DNA from: a bacterium
Lineage (GTDB): Bacteria; SM23-31; JAUVVT01
Direction: 5' to 3'
Assembly (NCBI GenBank): GCA_030616165.1
Contig: JAUWXV010000152.1
Coordinates: 1 to 9,140, forward strand
Length of the DNA: 9,140 nt
Every line of letters starts with the position of its first letter. Positions within the stretch are counted from its first letter, which is position 1. The notes under the pieces are model-generated. The model had not been told where the DNA came from. It saw nothing but the letters and a program-made list of their open reading frames with translations, and searched no databases. The position numbers were made by a program, and so were the translations under genes. Of the stretch, positions 1-8,000 are shown one piece after another.

Positions 1-242
1 TAAATCCGACCACTGGATATCCACAAAGTGATTGTGTCAGTGTTACTATAGTGACAGAAAAGGCGGAACTTGCAGATGCTTTTGCAACCGGGGTATTTGT
101 TATGGGACATAAAAAAGGTTTCGATTTTATCAATAAAAATAAAGATGTAGAAGGGGTTATTATTTATAAGGAGGATAACATTCTGAAAAGCCTTGTTTCT
201 GAGGGTATGATTGATAAATATAATTATATTAAATATGAATAA
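1..242 (+). CDS. apbE: FAD:protein FMN transferase (ApbE family), C-terminal fragment
   Basis: ApbE enzymes move FMN from FAD onto a threonine of target flavoproteins, usually outside the cytoplasmic membrane. Only the last 79 residues are in the window; the reading frame is open from base 3 and ends with TAA at 240-242. The fragment begins with NPTTGYP, matching the family's (D/N)PxTG motif, followed by a short beta strand (VSVTIVT). It then has LADAFATGVFVMG, the conserved ADAxAT segment whose Asp and Thr bind the metal and cofactor in known ApbE structures. The rest (KGFDFINKNKDVEGVIIY) matches the usual C-terminal end. The GTG at 51 is internal to this frame and is not a real start. The stop overlaps the start of the next gene, so the two are probably co-transcribed. 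The family call rests on motifs only; the flavinylated partner is not in the window. Confidence 0.85.
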   Translation, partial: NPTTGYPQSDCVSVTIVTEKAELADAFATGVFVMGHKKGFDFINKNKDVEGVIIYKEDNILKSLVSEGMIDKYNYIKYE

Positions 243-1290
243 TAGTGATAAATTAAAGATTTTAATATTGAGAATGAGTTCAATCGGGGATATTGTTCTT
301 GCTTTTCCGTTTATTAGACTCCTCAGAAAAAAATTCCCCGAAGTCAGGATTGACTTTGTAGTGAAAAAGGAATATGAAGAATTGCTCAAATCTAATCGAA
401 ATATTTCAAATATATATTCCTTCAATTCACAAAAAGGATTTAGAGAACTTAAGAAACTTAAAAGGAAAATTAAACAGGAGAGATATACTTATATTTTTGA
501 TATTCACAGAAACTTCAGAAGTTATTATTTACGAAAGTTTTCAGGAGCCAAGAAAGTATTCCTGTATAAGAAATGCCGCATTAGAAGATGGCTTTTAATA
601 CGTTTAAAATTAAATCTATTTAACAAGATTACACCAGTCTATAAAGCATATATAAATTCAGCAAGAAAAATAGGATTAGTTGATGATAAATTAGGTTTTG
701 ATTTTAACATTGATAATAAATATAAAGAAAAGATTGATGAATTATTAGAAAATGAAGATATAAATAGCGGTGATTTTCTTATTGGAGTGTGTCCTGGTTC
801 TGGCTATGAAAATAAGTGCTGGACAGTTGAAGGATTTTCGAAAGTTTGTAAATTTCTGATTTCCAAATTAAACGCCGAAGTCTTATTGATTGGAGATGAA
901 GAAGATTTTAATAAAGGTGAAATGGTCAGTTCGTCGATTGGTGATAAAGCACACAATTTTTGCGGCAGGTTATCGATTATGGAATCTGCTGCGCTAATTT
1001 CAAGGTGCCAACTTGTAATAGTGAACGATGCAGGACCCATGCACATCGCTGAAGCACTCAATAAGAAATTGGTTGGCATTTTTGGACCTACGGTTGAGGA
1101 GTTCGGTTATTTCCCGGTAAATACAAATGCAGTTATTGTTCAAAAAATGCTTTTTTGCAGACCGTGTTCGAATAATGGCTGGAAAAAGTGTTATAGAATA
1201 GAGACCGAATGCATGAAAAGTATCTCTTCAGAGGATGTAGCAAATGTAAGTGTAAATCTTGTTTGCAGAGAAGATAAAAATAAAGTGTAG
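235..1290 (+). CDS. Glycosyltransferase family 9 (heptosyltransferase-like)
   Basis: GT9 enzymes transfer a sugar, classically ADP-heptose, to the LPS inner core at the cytoplasmic face of the inner membrane. The protein is about 351 residues, normal for the family. The N-terminal Rossmann half opens with KILILRMSSIGDIVLAFP, the family's first motif, and has DIHRNFRS where heptosyltransferases carry the D-x-(H/Q)-x-x-x-RS segment. The C-terminal nucleotide-sugar half has PGSGYENKCW from residue 187, a GDEEDF turn, and NDAGPMH at 264-270, matching the (N/D)DSGPMH signature with Ala for Ser. IFGPT and a CxPC...C...CM cluster follow near the end, as in many GT9 proteins. I chose ATG at 235 because it puts the first motif close to the N-terminus and overlaps the apbE stop by 8 bases. 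A TTG at 211 in the same frame has a GAGG six bases upstream and would add eight residues. Heptose specificity and the gene symbol (waaC, waaF or waaQ) cannot be settled from the sequence. Confidence 0.9.
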   Translation: MNNSDKLKILILRMSSIGDIVLAFPFIRLLRKKFPEVRIDFVVKKEYEELLKSNRNISNIYSFNSQKGFRELKKLKRKIKQERYTYIFDIHRNFRSYYLRKFSGAKKVFLYKKCRIRRWLLIRLKLNLFNKITPVYKAYINSARKIGLVDDKLGFDFNIDNKYKEKIDELLENEDINSGDFLIGVCPGSGYENKCWTVEGFSKVCKFLISKLNAEVLLIGDEEDFNKGEMVSSSIGDKAHNFCGRLSIMESAALISRCQLVIVNDAGPMHIAEALNKKLVGIFGPTVEEFGYFPVNTNAVIVQKMLFCRPCSNNGWKKCYRIETECMKSISSEDVANVSVNLVCREDKNKV

Positions 1291-1306
1291 AAAAAATTAT
1301 TTCAAA

Positions 1307-2599
1307 ATGCAGAGATTCTGGTTTTTCACATATAGATGTATAATTTTTCCCTTTATCTATTTTTCTGTTATAGTTTTATCAAGATTCAACAGTAAAATAA
1401 GAAAGGGTTTAAAAGATAGGAGAGGTCTTTTTGATAAATTAGAAAGATTTCGGAAAAATCTGGGAGGCAGTGAAAAGATTGTGCTTTTTCATTGCGTTTC
1501 TATGGGAGAACTGCAGCAGGCAAAACCTCTTGCAAAAAAGATAAAAGAAAGATTCCCGGAGATAAAAATTGCTGTATCATTTTTGTCACCTTCGGGTTAT
1601 GATAATTTCAAAGAATCATCTGAATTTGACTTTAAGATTTATCTTCCCACTGATAGATTTAAAAATGCAGAAAAATTTTTTTCTATATTAAAACCATTCT
1701 TATGGATAATTGTAAAACATGATATCTGGCCAATTCATCTTAAAGCGTGTTATAAAAATAAAATTCCAATAGTACTTGTGGATGCGAACCTTCCAAGAAA
1801 ATCAAAAAGAATTTTACCTGTTGCAAAATCATTTTTCAGGTCATTTTATAAAAATATTGATGTTGTAATGCCTGTTTCAGAGAATGATGCAGAAAGATTT
1901 CTAATGATTTATCCATATAAAGATAGGATAATCCCTACCGGGGATACCAGATACGACCAGGTTTTTTATAACAGTCAGATTGCAAAAGATAAAGATATTC
2001 CCCATCTTTCTTTTTATAATGGGAAGAGAGTTTTTGTTAGTGGGAGTGTCTGGAAAGAAGATTTACAGCATATTCTTCCTGCATTATCGAAATTATTAAG
2101 GGAATATGAGAATCTTTATGTGATAATAGTTCCACATGAACCGGACTTTGAACAATTAGATTATCTTGATAGGGAACTTAATAAATTAAAATTGAATTAT
2201 AATAAATATACAGAACTTAAAGATAAAGCATCGGAAAGAATTCTGATTATAGATAGGATAGGTCTTCTTGCGGGCATTTATAAGTATTCATATATTACTT
2301 ATGTTGGAGGGAGCTTTACTACTGGAGTGCATAATGTTATGGAGCCTGCCATTTTTAATAGTCCGGTATTATTTGGACCAAAACATAATAATTCGTTCGA
2401 AGCCATTGAAATGGTAAAAAGAGGGGGAGCGTTTCCTATAGATAATGAAAATGATGTTTATTGTCTTGTTTCAAGTTTTTTAAAAGACCCTCAAAAGAGA
2501 GAAGAATCAGGAAGTGAGGCTGCCTCGGTTGTTATGGAGAATTTAGGTGCTGCAGATAGGATTATAAATTATATCGAAGATTATTTTAGAAATTTTTAA
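1307..2599 (+). CDS. waaA: 3-deoxy-D-manno-octulosonic acid (Kdo) transferase
   Basis: WaaA (KdtA) transfers Kdo from CMP-Kdo to the lipid A precursor, starting the LPS core, at the cytoplasmic face of the inner membrane. The 430-residue protein has a hydrophobic N-terminal anchor (about residues 4-26), then a basic stretch and DRRG near residue 37. SMGE follows at 65-68 (family S(V/M/L)GE). VKHDIWP is at 136-142, where proteobacterial enzymes have the (E)TELWP motif. GDTRYD is at 212-217 and GVHNVMEPA around 340-348, matching the GGHNxxEPA motif, with LFGPKHNN after it. The KHD and GDTRYD variants resemble Bacteroidetes KdtA (VKYEFW, GDTRFD). I chose ATG 1307, which leaves a 16-bp gap after the GT9 gene. 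A TTG at 1259 in frame would overlap that gene and add 16 polar residues before the membrane anchor. No Shine-Dalgarno sequence is evident. With the GT9 gene it forms an LPS inner-core pair. Confidence 0.92.
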   Translation: MQRFWFFTYRCIIFPFIYFSVIVLSRFNSKIRKGLKDRRGLFDKLERFRKNLGGSEKIVLFHCVSMGELQQAKPLAKKIKERFPEIKIAVSFLSPSGYDNFKESSEFDFKIYLPTDRFKNAEKFFSILKPFLWIIVKHDIWPIHLKACYKNKIPIVLVDANLPRKSKRILPVAKSFFRSFYKNIDVVMPVSENDAERFLMIYPYKDRIIPTGDTRYDQVFYNSQIAKDKDIPHLSFYNGKRVFVSGSVWKEDLQHILPALSKLLREYENLYVIIVPHEPDFEQLDYLDRELNKLKLNYNKYTELKDKASERILIIDRIGLLAGIYKYSYITYVGGSFTTGVHNVMEPAIFNSPVLFGPKHNNSFEAIEMVKRGGAFPIDNENDVYCLVSSFLKDPQKREESGSEAASVVMENLGAADRIINYIEDYFRNF

Positions 2600-2621
2600 C
2601 GGATAGTCAGAAAAATCTGTA

Positions 2622-3467
2622 ATGATAAATTTTCCGCGAATTATCCAGTTTGAGACAAATATTTTATGCAATTCTAAGTGTGAATTTTGTCCACAGAGAG
2701 AGGTGAAACGGAAATATAAGATTATGCCTGATGAAATCTGGAGAAAAATTATAGAACAGTCAAGAGGAAGAGAGATAATATATCGTCCATTTATGGTAAA
2801 CGAGCCACTCACAGATAAAAGACTGCCAGAGATTATCCGATATATAAAAGAGGATACAAGTGCAAGAGCGGAACTAAATTCCAATGGTGCACTGTTGGTA
2901 GAAGAATTAGGTAAAAAACTGATTCAGGCTGGTCTTGATGTAATAAGATTCAGTGTCGATGGTTTTTCAAAAAATACTTATAAACAATCCGGGAGGGGGG
3001 ATAATTATGAGGATGTCGTCGAAAATATTAACAGATTTATTTTACTGAAGGAGAAGCTGAACAGTAATGTCGTAATATTTGTTCGTATGATAGATATGGA
3101 TATAAATAAGCATGAACAAAAGGATTTTTTGGAATATTGGGGGAAAAGAGCAGATAGAGCGGTTATCGTTCCATTATACCGCTGGCCCTGGACCGGTCAG
3201 GAAAAACCTGTTATGAAACCCTGCCCGAAGATAAGAGTAGAGATGTTTTTTAATACTGATGGGAATGCTGTTCTTTGCTGCTGGGATAACTTTGAAAAAG
3301 GTATAATCGGGGACATTAATAATTCTGCAATTAATGAAATATGGAACGGTGAAACTAATCAGAGATATAGAAGTTTAATTAATGAAGGTAAAAGGGATAA
3401 AATTCTGCTTTGTTCGAGATGTGATGGATACGGTCATTACGATTTTTCTGATTGGAAAGGATATTGA
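2622..3467 (+). CDS. Radical SAM enzyme with C-terminal SPASM domain, substrate unknown
   Basis: This 281-residue protein has the radical SAM cluster motif CNSKCEFC at Cys16, Cys20 and Cys23 (CX3CX2C), which binds the 4Fe-4S cluster that cleaves S-adenosylmethionine. The strands and helices of a partial TIM barrel follow, including ELNSNGALL (84-92), GLDVIRFSVDG (104-114) and VVIFVRMIDMD (150-160). The C-terminus carries a SPASM-type cysteine set: Cys201 (KPCPK), Cys219-Cys220 (VLCCWD), then GIIGDINNSAINEIWN and Cys264-x-x-Cys267. This fits one auxiliary 4Fe-4S cluster. It starts at ATG 2622, 22 bp after waaA, without a visible Shine-Dalgarno sequence. SPASM enzymes modify peptides, proteins or sugars. 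No peptide substrate gene is seen nearby, and the LPS-gene context makes an envelope glycan or lipid substrate a reasonable guess, but only a guess. Family assignment is firm, function is open. Confidence 0.88.
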   Translation: MINFPRIIQFETNILCNSKCEFCPQREVKRKYKIMPDEIWRKIIEQSRGREIIYRPFMVNEPLTDKRLPEIIRYIKEDTSARAELNSNGALLVEELGKKLIQAGLDVIRFSVDGFSKNTYKQSGRGDNYEDVVENINRFILLKEKLNSNVVIFVRMIDMDINKHEQKDFLEYWGKRADRAVIVPLYRWPWTGQEKPVMKPCPKIRVEMFFNTDGNAVLCCWDNFEKGIIGDINNSAINEIWNGETNQRYRSLINEGKRDKILLCSRCDGYGHYDFSDWKGY

Positions 3468-3499
3468 AATTATTAAAAACCATTTGTAAATGTATAAAT

Positions 3500-3505
3500 T
3501 ATAAT
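3500..3505 (+). promoter_or_regulatory. Possible -10 element just upstream of the PorV-like gene
   Basis: A perfect TATAAT lies in the 46-bp AT-rich gap before the ATG at 3514. There is no convincing -35 hexamer at the usual distance. A start site seven bases downstream would fall almost at the ATG, giving a leaderless or nearly leaderless transcript, and no Shine-Dalgarno sequence is present to argue against that. In DNA this AT-rich the hexamer could be chance. Confidence 0.25.
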
Positions 3506-3513
3506 TTTTTGTT

Positions 3514-4446
3514 ATGATTAATTATTTGAAAAATAAGTTTATAGTAATCCTGTTATTTGCTTTACTGATTAATAATAGTAAAACTTATTCTGCTGAGCCG
3601 GGCTTTGAATTCTTGAGGAATGAAGTTGGGGCAAGACCTGCTGCTCTTGCTGGTGCTTTCGTGGGAATCGAGGGTGATTTGAATTCAATATTTTACAATC
3701 CTGCAGGTATATCTACTATTAAAAACAAAGTCTGCACCATTACATATACAGACCACCTTCTTGATATTAATGCCGGGGTTGTGGGTTATGCTCAGCCTAT
3801 ATTAAATAAGGGAGTAATTGGAATCGGGATTAACTATGTTAATTATGGCGAGTTTGAAGGTAGAGATGAGTATAGTAATGAAACGGGAACATTTGGCGCT
3901 TATGATTATTCGATAATTATTAGTTATGCTGATGAAATTTTTAAGAATGTTAAAACCGGCATCAGCGGAAAGTTTATAAATTCGAAAATTGAAAATTATT
4001 CTGCTAATGCTTTTGCTTTGGATTTGGGAGTAATTTACAGAATTGAAAAGCATGACCTTAATATTGGTTTTAGTTTTATGAATGTGGGGAGCACAACAAA
4101 AGCATTTATAGATACAAAAGAAACTCTTCCGTCTCATATAAAGGGTGGAGTTTCAAAAAGATTGGCTCACCTTCCTGTTATGTTATGCGGAGAAATAAGA
4201 ATGTTCGATGATAGCAAGTTTCAATATTTAGGTGGTGGGGAGATTATTTTTAATGAGAAAATAAAAGGCCGTCTCGGGTATAACAGCAGCGGGAGAGATC
4301 AGCATTTTGGCATCACAGATGATACATATGCCGGGTTCTCTGCTGGATTAGGATTTGTGTGGAACAAGTTTTATCTTGATTATTCTTTTTCTTCAATGGG
4401 TGGAATCGGCAACCAGAACAAATTTACAATCACAAGAGAATTTTAA
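3514..4446 (+). CDS. PorV/PorQ-family outer-membrane beta-barrel protein
   Basis: This is a 310-residue protein with an N-terminal signal peptide (basic MINYLKNK, hydrophobic core to about residue 20, likely cleavage near TYSA-E). Directly after it comes GARPAALAGAFVGIEGD, then FYNPAGI, the hallmark opening of PorV/PorQ-type barrels of the FadL-like superfamily. The rest consists of alternating amphipathic strands separated by Gly/Asn turns. It ends in a beta strand with C-terminal Phe (TITREF), the usual signal for insertion by the BAM machinery. In Bacteroidetes, PorV helps hand type IX secretion cargo to the cell surface and PorQ is another outer-membrane protein of that system; many FCB lineages carry several related proteins of unknown role. 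It follows the radical SAM gene by 46 bp on the same strand. No other type IX component is visible, so a type IX role is only possible. Family is fairly sure, exact function is not. Confidence 0.82.
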   Translation: MINYLKNKFIVILLFALLINNSKTYSAEPGFEFLRNEVGARPAALAGAFVGIEGDLNSIFYNPAGISTIKNKVCTITYTDHLLDINAGVVGYAQPILNKGVIGIGINYVNYGEFEGRDEYSNETGTFGAYDYSIIISYADEIFKNVKTGISGKFINSKIENYSANAFALDLGVIYRIEKHDLNIGFSFMNVGSTTKAFIDTKETLPSHIKGGVSKRLAHLPVMLCGEIRMFDDSKFQYLGGGEIIFNEKIKGRLGYNSSGRDQHFGITDDTYAGFSAGLGFVWNKFYLDYSFSSMGGIGNQNKFTITREF

Positions 4447-4537
4447 TGAAATTAAATGGATTACAATTTTTTTAATCAATTTTTATCCATTGCAATTTTA
4501 GGTAATTATCTTAACTTTTTCTGCCAAAAGCATAACC

Positions 4538-4566
4538 ATCTGCGACCGAAAAGGTTGATGATTTTT
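4538..4566 (+). terminator. Weak candidate terminator after the PorV-like gene
   Basis: CGACC (4543-4547) can pair with GGTTG (4553-4557, with one G-T pair) around a GAAAA loop. After a two-base internal mismatch, ATC (4538-4540) can pair with GAT (4560-4562). A run of five T at 4562-4566 follows, partly used by the outer stem. It is the least AT-rich patch of the intergenic region and lies 91 bp past the PorV-like stop. The stem is short and interrupted, so efficiency would be modest. Confidence 0.3.
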
Positions 4567-4596
4567 ACTCATATCAAACAAAAAAATTAAAAAACC

Positions 4597-4625
4597 TTGA
4601 CAAAATAAAAAAAATTTATTACTTT
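4597..4625 (+). promoter_or_regulatory. Candidate promoter for the TonB-receptor operon (upstream)
   Basis: A perfect TTGACA at 4597-4602 is followed after 17 bases by TACTTT (4620-4625), which matches TATAAT at only three positions. Starting here would give a 5' leader of roughly 410 bases containing both orphan Shine-Dalgarno-like elements. The -35 match is striking but the -10 is poor. A Bacteroidetes-type -7 element (TAnnTTTG) is only approximated. Confidence 0.35.
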
Positions 4626-4690
4626 ATTTAAAATATATTTTTTCTAATAAATAACAAGTAAATATTACACAATTCATATCACAATAATTT

Positions 4691-4720
4691 AAGGGAGGTA
4701 GAATTATAGATTAATTTTTT
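4691..4720 (+). repeat. Leader repeat copy 1 with orphan Shine-Dalgarno-like sequence
   Basis: The copy begins AAGGGAGGT (4691-4699) and continues through ATTAT and TTAATT into a T run. It aligns with the element at 4963 with a few substitutions and one-base gaps. GGGAGG would pair well with the 3' end of 16S rRNA. At normal spacing the only downstream triplets are ATT/ATA, followed by an in-frame TAA after three codons, so it does not appear to start a gene. Confidence 0.45.
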
Positions 4721-4781
4721 CTACTACTTCTAATATTATTTGTAATTTACTCTTTTTTATTTCAAAAGACCTTTCTAATAT

Positions 4782-4811
4782 TTGATATTTTCATTGATAA
4801 GACGTTAATAT
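4782..4811 (+). promoter_or_regulatory. Second, weaker candidate promoter for the TonB-receptor operon
   Basis: TTGATA (4782-4787, five of six matches) is separated by 18 bases from TAATAT (4806-4811, four of six matches). A start here would keep the second orphan Shine-Dalgarno-like element in the leader and leave out the first. Such pairs are common by chance in AT-rich DNA. Confidence 0.22.
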
Positions 4812-4962
4812 TATTAAAGTTGGAAATCTCTGATAAATATTGACTGGCCTTATCTTGATCAATAACTGAACTGAAAGTTACAATTCTATTTTTTTAAATA
4901 CTATTCTTCGTTACTTAAAAATATCTTTTTCACTAAGTTTTTGAAGTCTATAAAAATTATTC

Positions 4963-4995
4963 AAAGGAGGTGATGATTATCGTTAATTGTTTTTA
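4963..4995 (+). repeat. Leader repeat copy 2 with extended Shine-Dalgarno-like sequence
   Basis: AAAGGAGGTGAT (4963-4974) is complementary over twelve bases to the usual 3' end of bacterial 16S rRNA, much stronger than any functional ribosome binding site in this window. An ATG lies at 4973, only two bases after GGAGG, and opens a nine-codon frame (MIIVNCFY, stop at 4997-4999). That spacing is too tight for normal initiation. The downstream ATTAT, TTAATT and T-run match the element at 4691. It ends about 50 bp before the receptor start. Confidence 0.5.
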
Positions 4996-5033
4996 TTAAT
5001 CAATATTCAGTAGATTAGAGTATCTAATAAAGA

Positions 5034-5040
5034 AGGAGGT
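5034..5040 (+). promoter_or_regulatory. Ribosome binding site of the TonB-dependent receptor
   Basis: AGGAGGT ends five bases before the ATG at 5046, giving near-ideal Shine-Dalgarno spacing. It fixes the start codon and contrasts with waaA, the radical SAM gene and the PorV-like gene, which show no such sequence. Confidence 0.85.
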
Positions 5041-5045
5041 AAAAG

Positions 5046-8000
5046 ATGAAAAATAAGTTACTTTTCAGTGTTATGTTGGTTTGTGTAGCTCTCTTTGTTT
5101 ACCAGGGAGCGACATCAGCCGGTATTACAGGAAAAATCGCAGGAATTATTACAGATGCCGCAACAGGTGAACCAATGCCGGCGGTAAATGTTGTTATTGA
5201 AGGAACTACTCTGGGAGGAGCAACGGATAATGAGGGTCATTTCTTCATAATAAACATTCCTCCCGGGACTTATTTATTACAAGCATCTATGGTGGGGTAT
5301 ACGGTTGAGAGTAAAACCGGGGTCATTGTTAATGTTGACCACACTACTCCGGTTGATTTTGACCTGAGAGTTACCGCCATAGCAGGAGAAGAGGTTACAG
5401 TAACTGCTGAGAGGGAGATTATTCCAATGGATATTTCGGCAAGCCATATTGTTGCCGATGCTGAGCAAATAGTGGAAGTGCCACTTGTTACCGATATTGC
5501 GCAGTATATTCATTTACAGGCTGGAATTGAAGGTAATTACATTCGAGGTGGAGGATTAGACCAGACTGAGTTTATGATGGATGGATTGATGGTTGTGGAT
5601 AACCGAACAAATAAACCAATGATGATGGTTAATCTCAGTTCTGTAAAGGAACTCAACATCATCAAGGGAGGCTTTAATGCTGAATATGGTAATGTTCGTT
5701 CCGGACTAATTAACGTCATTACCAGAGAAGGTTCTCCGAGTGTATATCATGGTTCAGTTGATATCATAAGAAGGCAGCCTGGCTTAAAACATGCAGGTCC
5801 ATCCATGTTCAGCCCTGATGTTTACTATTTGCGGTCGTTTCTTGATCCCGATGTTATGTGGGATGGTACTACCTCCGGAGCATGGGATGTAGCGACTCAA
5901 CTACAATATCCTGAATTTGATGGGTGGAATGCTCGGTCTAAAGATCTTTTAGAAGACGATGACCCAACCAATAATAGAACTCCTGAAGAGTGTAGAGATT
6001 TATTTCTATGGAATCACAGGGCTGAAGGAAGTGCAGCACTCGGACAGAAAGAGGGAAAGTACGGTCATAAGCCGGACTGGAATGTGGATGTAGGTTTTGG
6101 CGGTCCCGTGCCTTTGATTGGTAAATATCTGGGCAACTTGAGCTTTTACGCTTCTTATAGAAATAATAGGGAAATGTTTATCTTTCCTACCAGCAGAGAA
6201 TTCTATGTAGAACAAAACGCACAATTAAAGCTAACCTCTCGTCTATCTCCATCTATGAAATTAACGGTCGAGGGATTGTATGGAGATATTAATACGGTTG
6301 CAAAGGCACGTCATGGAGGGAGTGATAATTACTACGCTACAAGCGGATCGGACCTTATTAACAGCGAGCAAACTTCCAGCGAAGCAACTCACAAGATTAA
6401 GTACTTTCCTGCTGCTTTGATACCATTTGATGTCTATCGTTCTATGTTGGGTGTTTCTTTTGACCATGTTTTGAGTCCCCGAACATTTTATAATATTAGA
6501 ATCTCTCGTATTACAAACAGGAATGACTGCGGTTCCTATGGACCGGAGGACATGCGAGATCTAACAGTCATCAGAAATTTTGGCAGTACACCGGTTACTG
6601 AGCAGCCGTATGGATTTGAAATTGCCGAGACAGTTCTATACATGCAGGATGGTATGGTCTATGCAACTTCTGGTGGTGGTGCCCGGGATTCGAGCGAGGT
6701 GCGTACCTTAAATGTTAAATTTGACCTGACAAGCCAGATCGACAGGTATAACCAGATAAAGGTTGGTTTTATGTTTAATTATGATGACCTCTATACGCGC
6801 TTTAGAAAAATAAGATACGAATCTTACTATGACTACGATACAGCAGCTAAGTGGCGACATTATCCATACCGTATGGGGGCTTATATACAGGACAAACTTG
6901 AGTTTGAGGGAATGATTGCCAATTTTGGTCTGAGGTTTGATTACAATGAACCAAATACTGACTGGTATACAGTGGATACATATTCCAAATATTTTAGAGC
7001 TCAATATATTGATACTTTCACTGAAGTTACACCATCAGAACCTGCGAAGGGTCACCTGAAGATTAGCCCGCGTTTAGGGGTCTCTCATCCAATCTCTGAA
7101 AATGCAAAACTCTATTTTAATTATGGTCATTTTTATTCAATGCCTACATCTACCCATATGTATCAAATTTACTGGAGCGGGCCAGAGGCAGGTAACGGGA
7201 TTACTCGTTTAGGCAATCCATCTGCAGATTTACCACAAACTGTCTCTTATGAGTTAGGGGTGGAATACAATGTCAGAAACCTATTCCTGATTCATTTAGC
7301 AGGTTATTATAAGGATGTGAGGAATCAAACAGGATATATATATTATACAAGTTATGATGAAACAATTGATTACCGAACTACTGAGAACAATCACTATGCT
7401 GATATAAGAGGCTTTGAACTGAGAATTGATAAGCGTTTTGGACGATGGATTACTGGATGGCTTAATTATAACTATATGGTAACCACAAATGGATATATTG
7501 GCAGAGAACACTACTATGAGGATCCGAGACTTCAGATGATATATGGATTGCAGAATCCATATCAGGAGAGACCAATTGCTCGTCCTGTGATAAGAGCCAA
7601 TGTTCATATCAGGTCTCCCAGGGATTGGGGACCAACAGTGGCTGGAATAAAGCCCCTCGGCGATATTAGCTGGTCAACGCTTTTTTATTGGAAGGCAGGA
7701 AGTTATATGACATGGGACCCATTGACGACTTATGAATTAAATCAAAATTTGCAGTGGAGGGATAATTATTCTTATGATGCAAGATTAAGTAAGAGGATGC
7801 ATATTGATAGATACAGCATTTCACTCTATATGGATATCAAAAATCTCTTCAACCAGAGACGATTAAGCACCAGAGGTTTTGCAGATAGTGAGGACCGGCG
7901 AAATTATTTCGAATCATTACACCTGCCTATGTATGAAGATGAAATGTATCAGGAGGATTATACGCCTGGAAACGATAGACCGGGAGATGTTTGGAGTGAT

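Larger units (their letters stand above)
4447..5045 (+). other. AT-rich 599-bp intergenic region / probable long leader
   Basis: No credible protein-coding frame was found here on either strand. Two sampled 60-base lines contain 8 and 11 G+C bases (13% and 18%), far below the flanking genes. The first third holds two weak hairpins: a 7-bp inverted repeat (AATGGAT at 4455-4461 with ATCCATT at 4485-4491, 23-base loop) and the terminator-like hairpin at 4538-4566. Promoter-like hexamer pairs follow at 4597 and 4782. Two Shine-Dalgarno-like elements without usable starts lie at 4691 and 4963, and the real ribosome binding site is at 5034. I looked for cobalamin and TPP riboswitch boxes, which often precede TonB-receptor genes, and saw none. 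Confidence 0.6.

Noticed and set aside
51-242. A 63-codon frame starting at GTG 51 as a complete small gene
   Set aside because: The frame is open to the left edge and the residues before GTG (NPTTGYP) are part of the ApbE motif, so it is the tail of a larger gene.
374-598. A 74-codon + strand frame inside the GT9 gene
   Set aside because: It is an out-of-frame shadow; the GT9 frame has conserved motifs across the whole stretch.
4845-4858. Sigma-54 promoter (TGGC...TTGA)
   Set aside because: The spacing between the GG and the downstream G is one base short and the -12 GC is absent.
4447-5045. A cobalamin or TPP riboswitch in the leader of the TonB-receptor gene
   Set aside because: The conserved boxes expected for either class were not found, and the region is too AT-poor in G/C pairs to support their stems.
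6708-7004. Minus-strand frames opposite the receptor gene (also 5277-5513, 7296-7607 and others)
   Set aside because: Their translations show no domain, signal or composition typical of a real protein, and the + strand frame is clearly coding.
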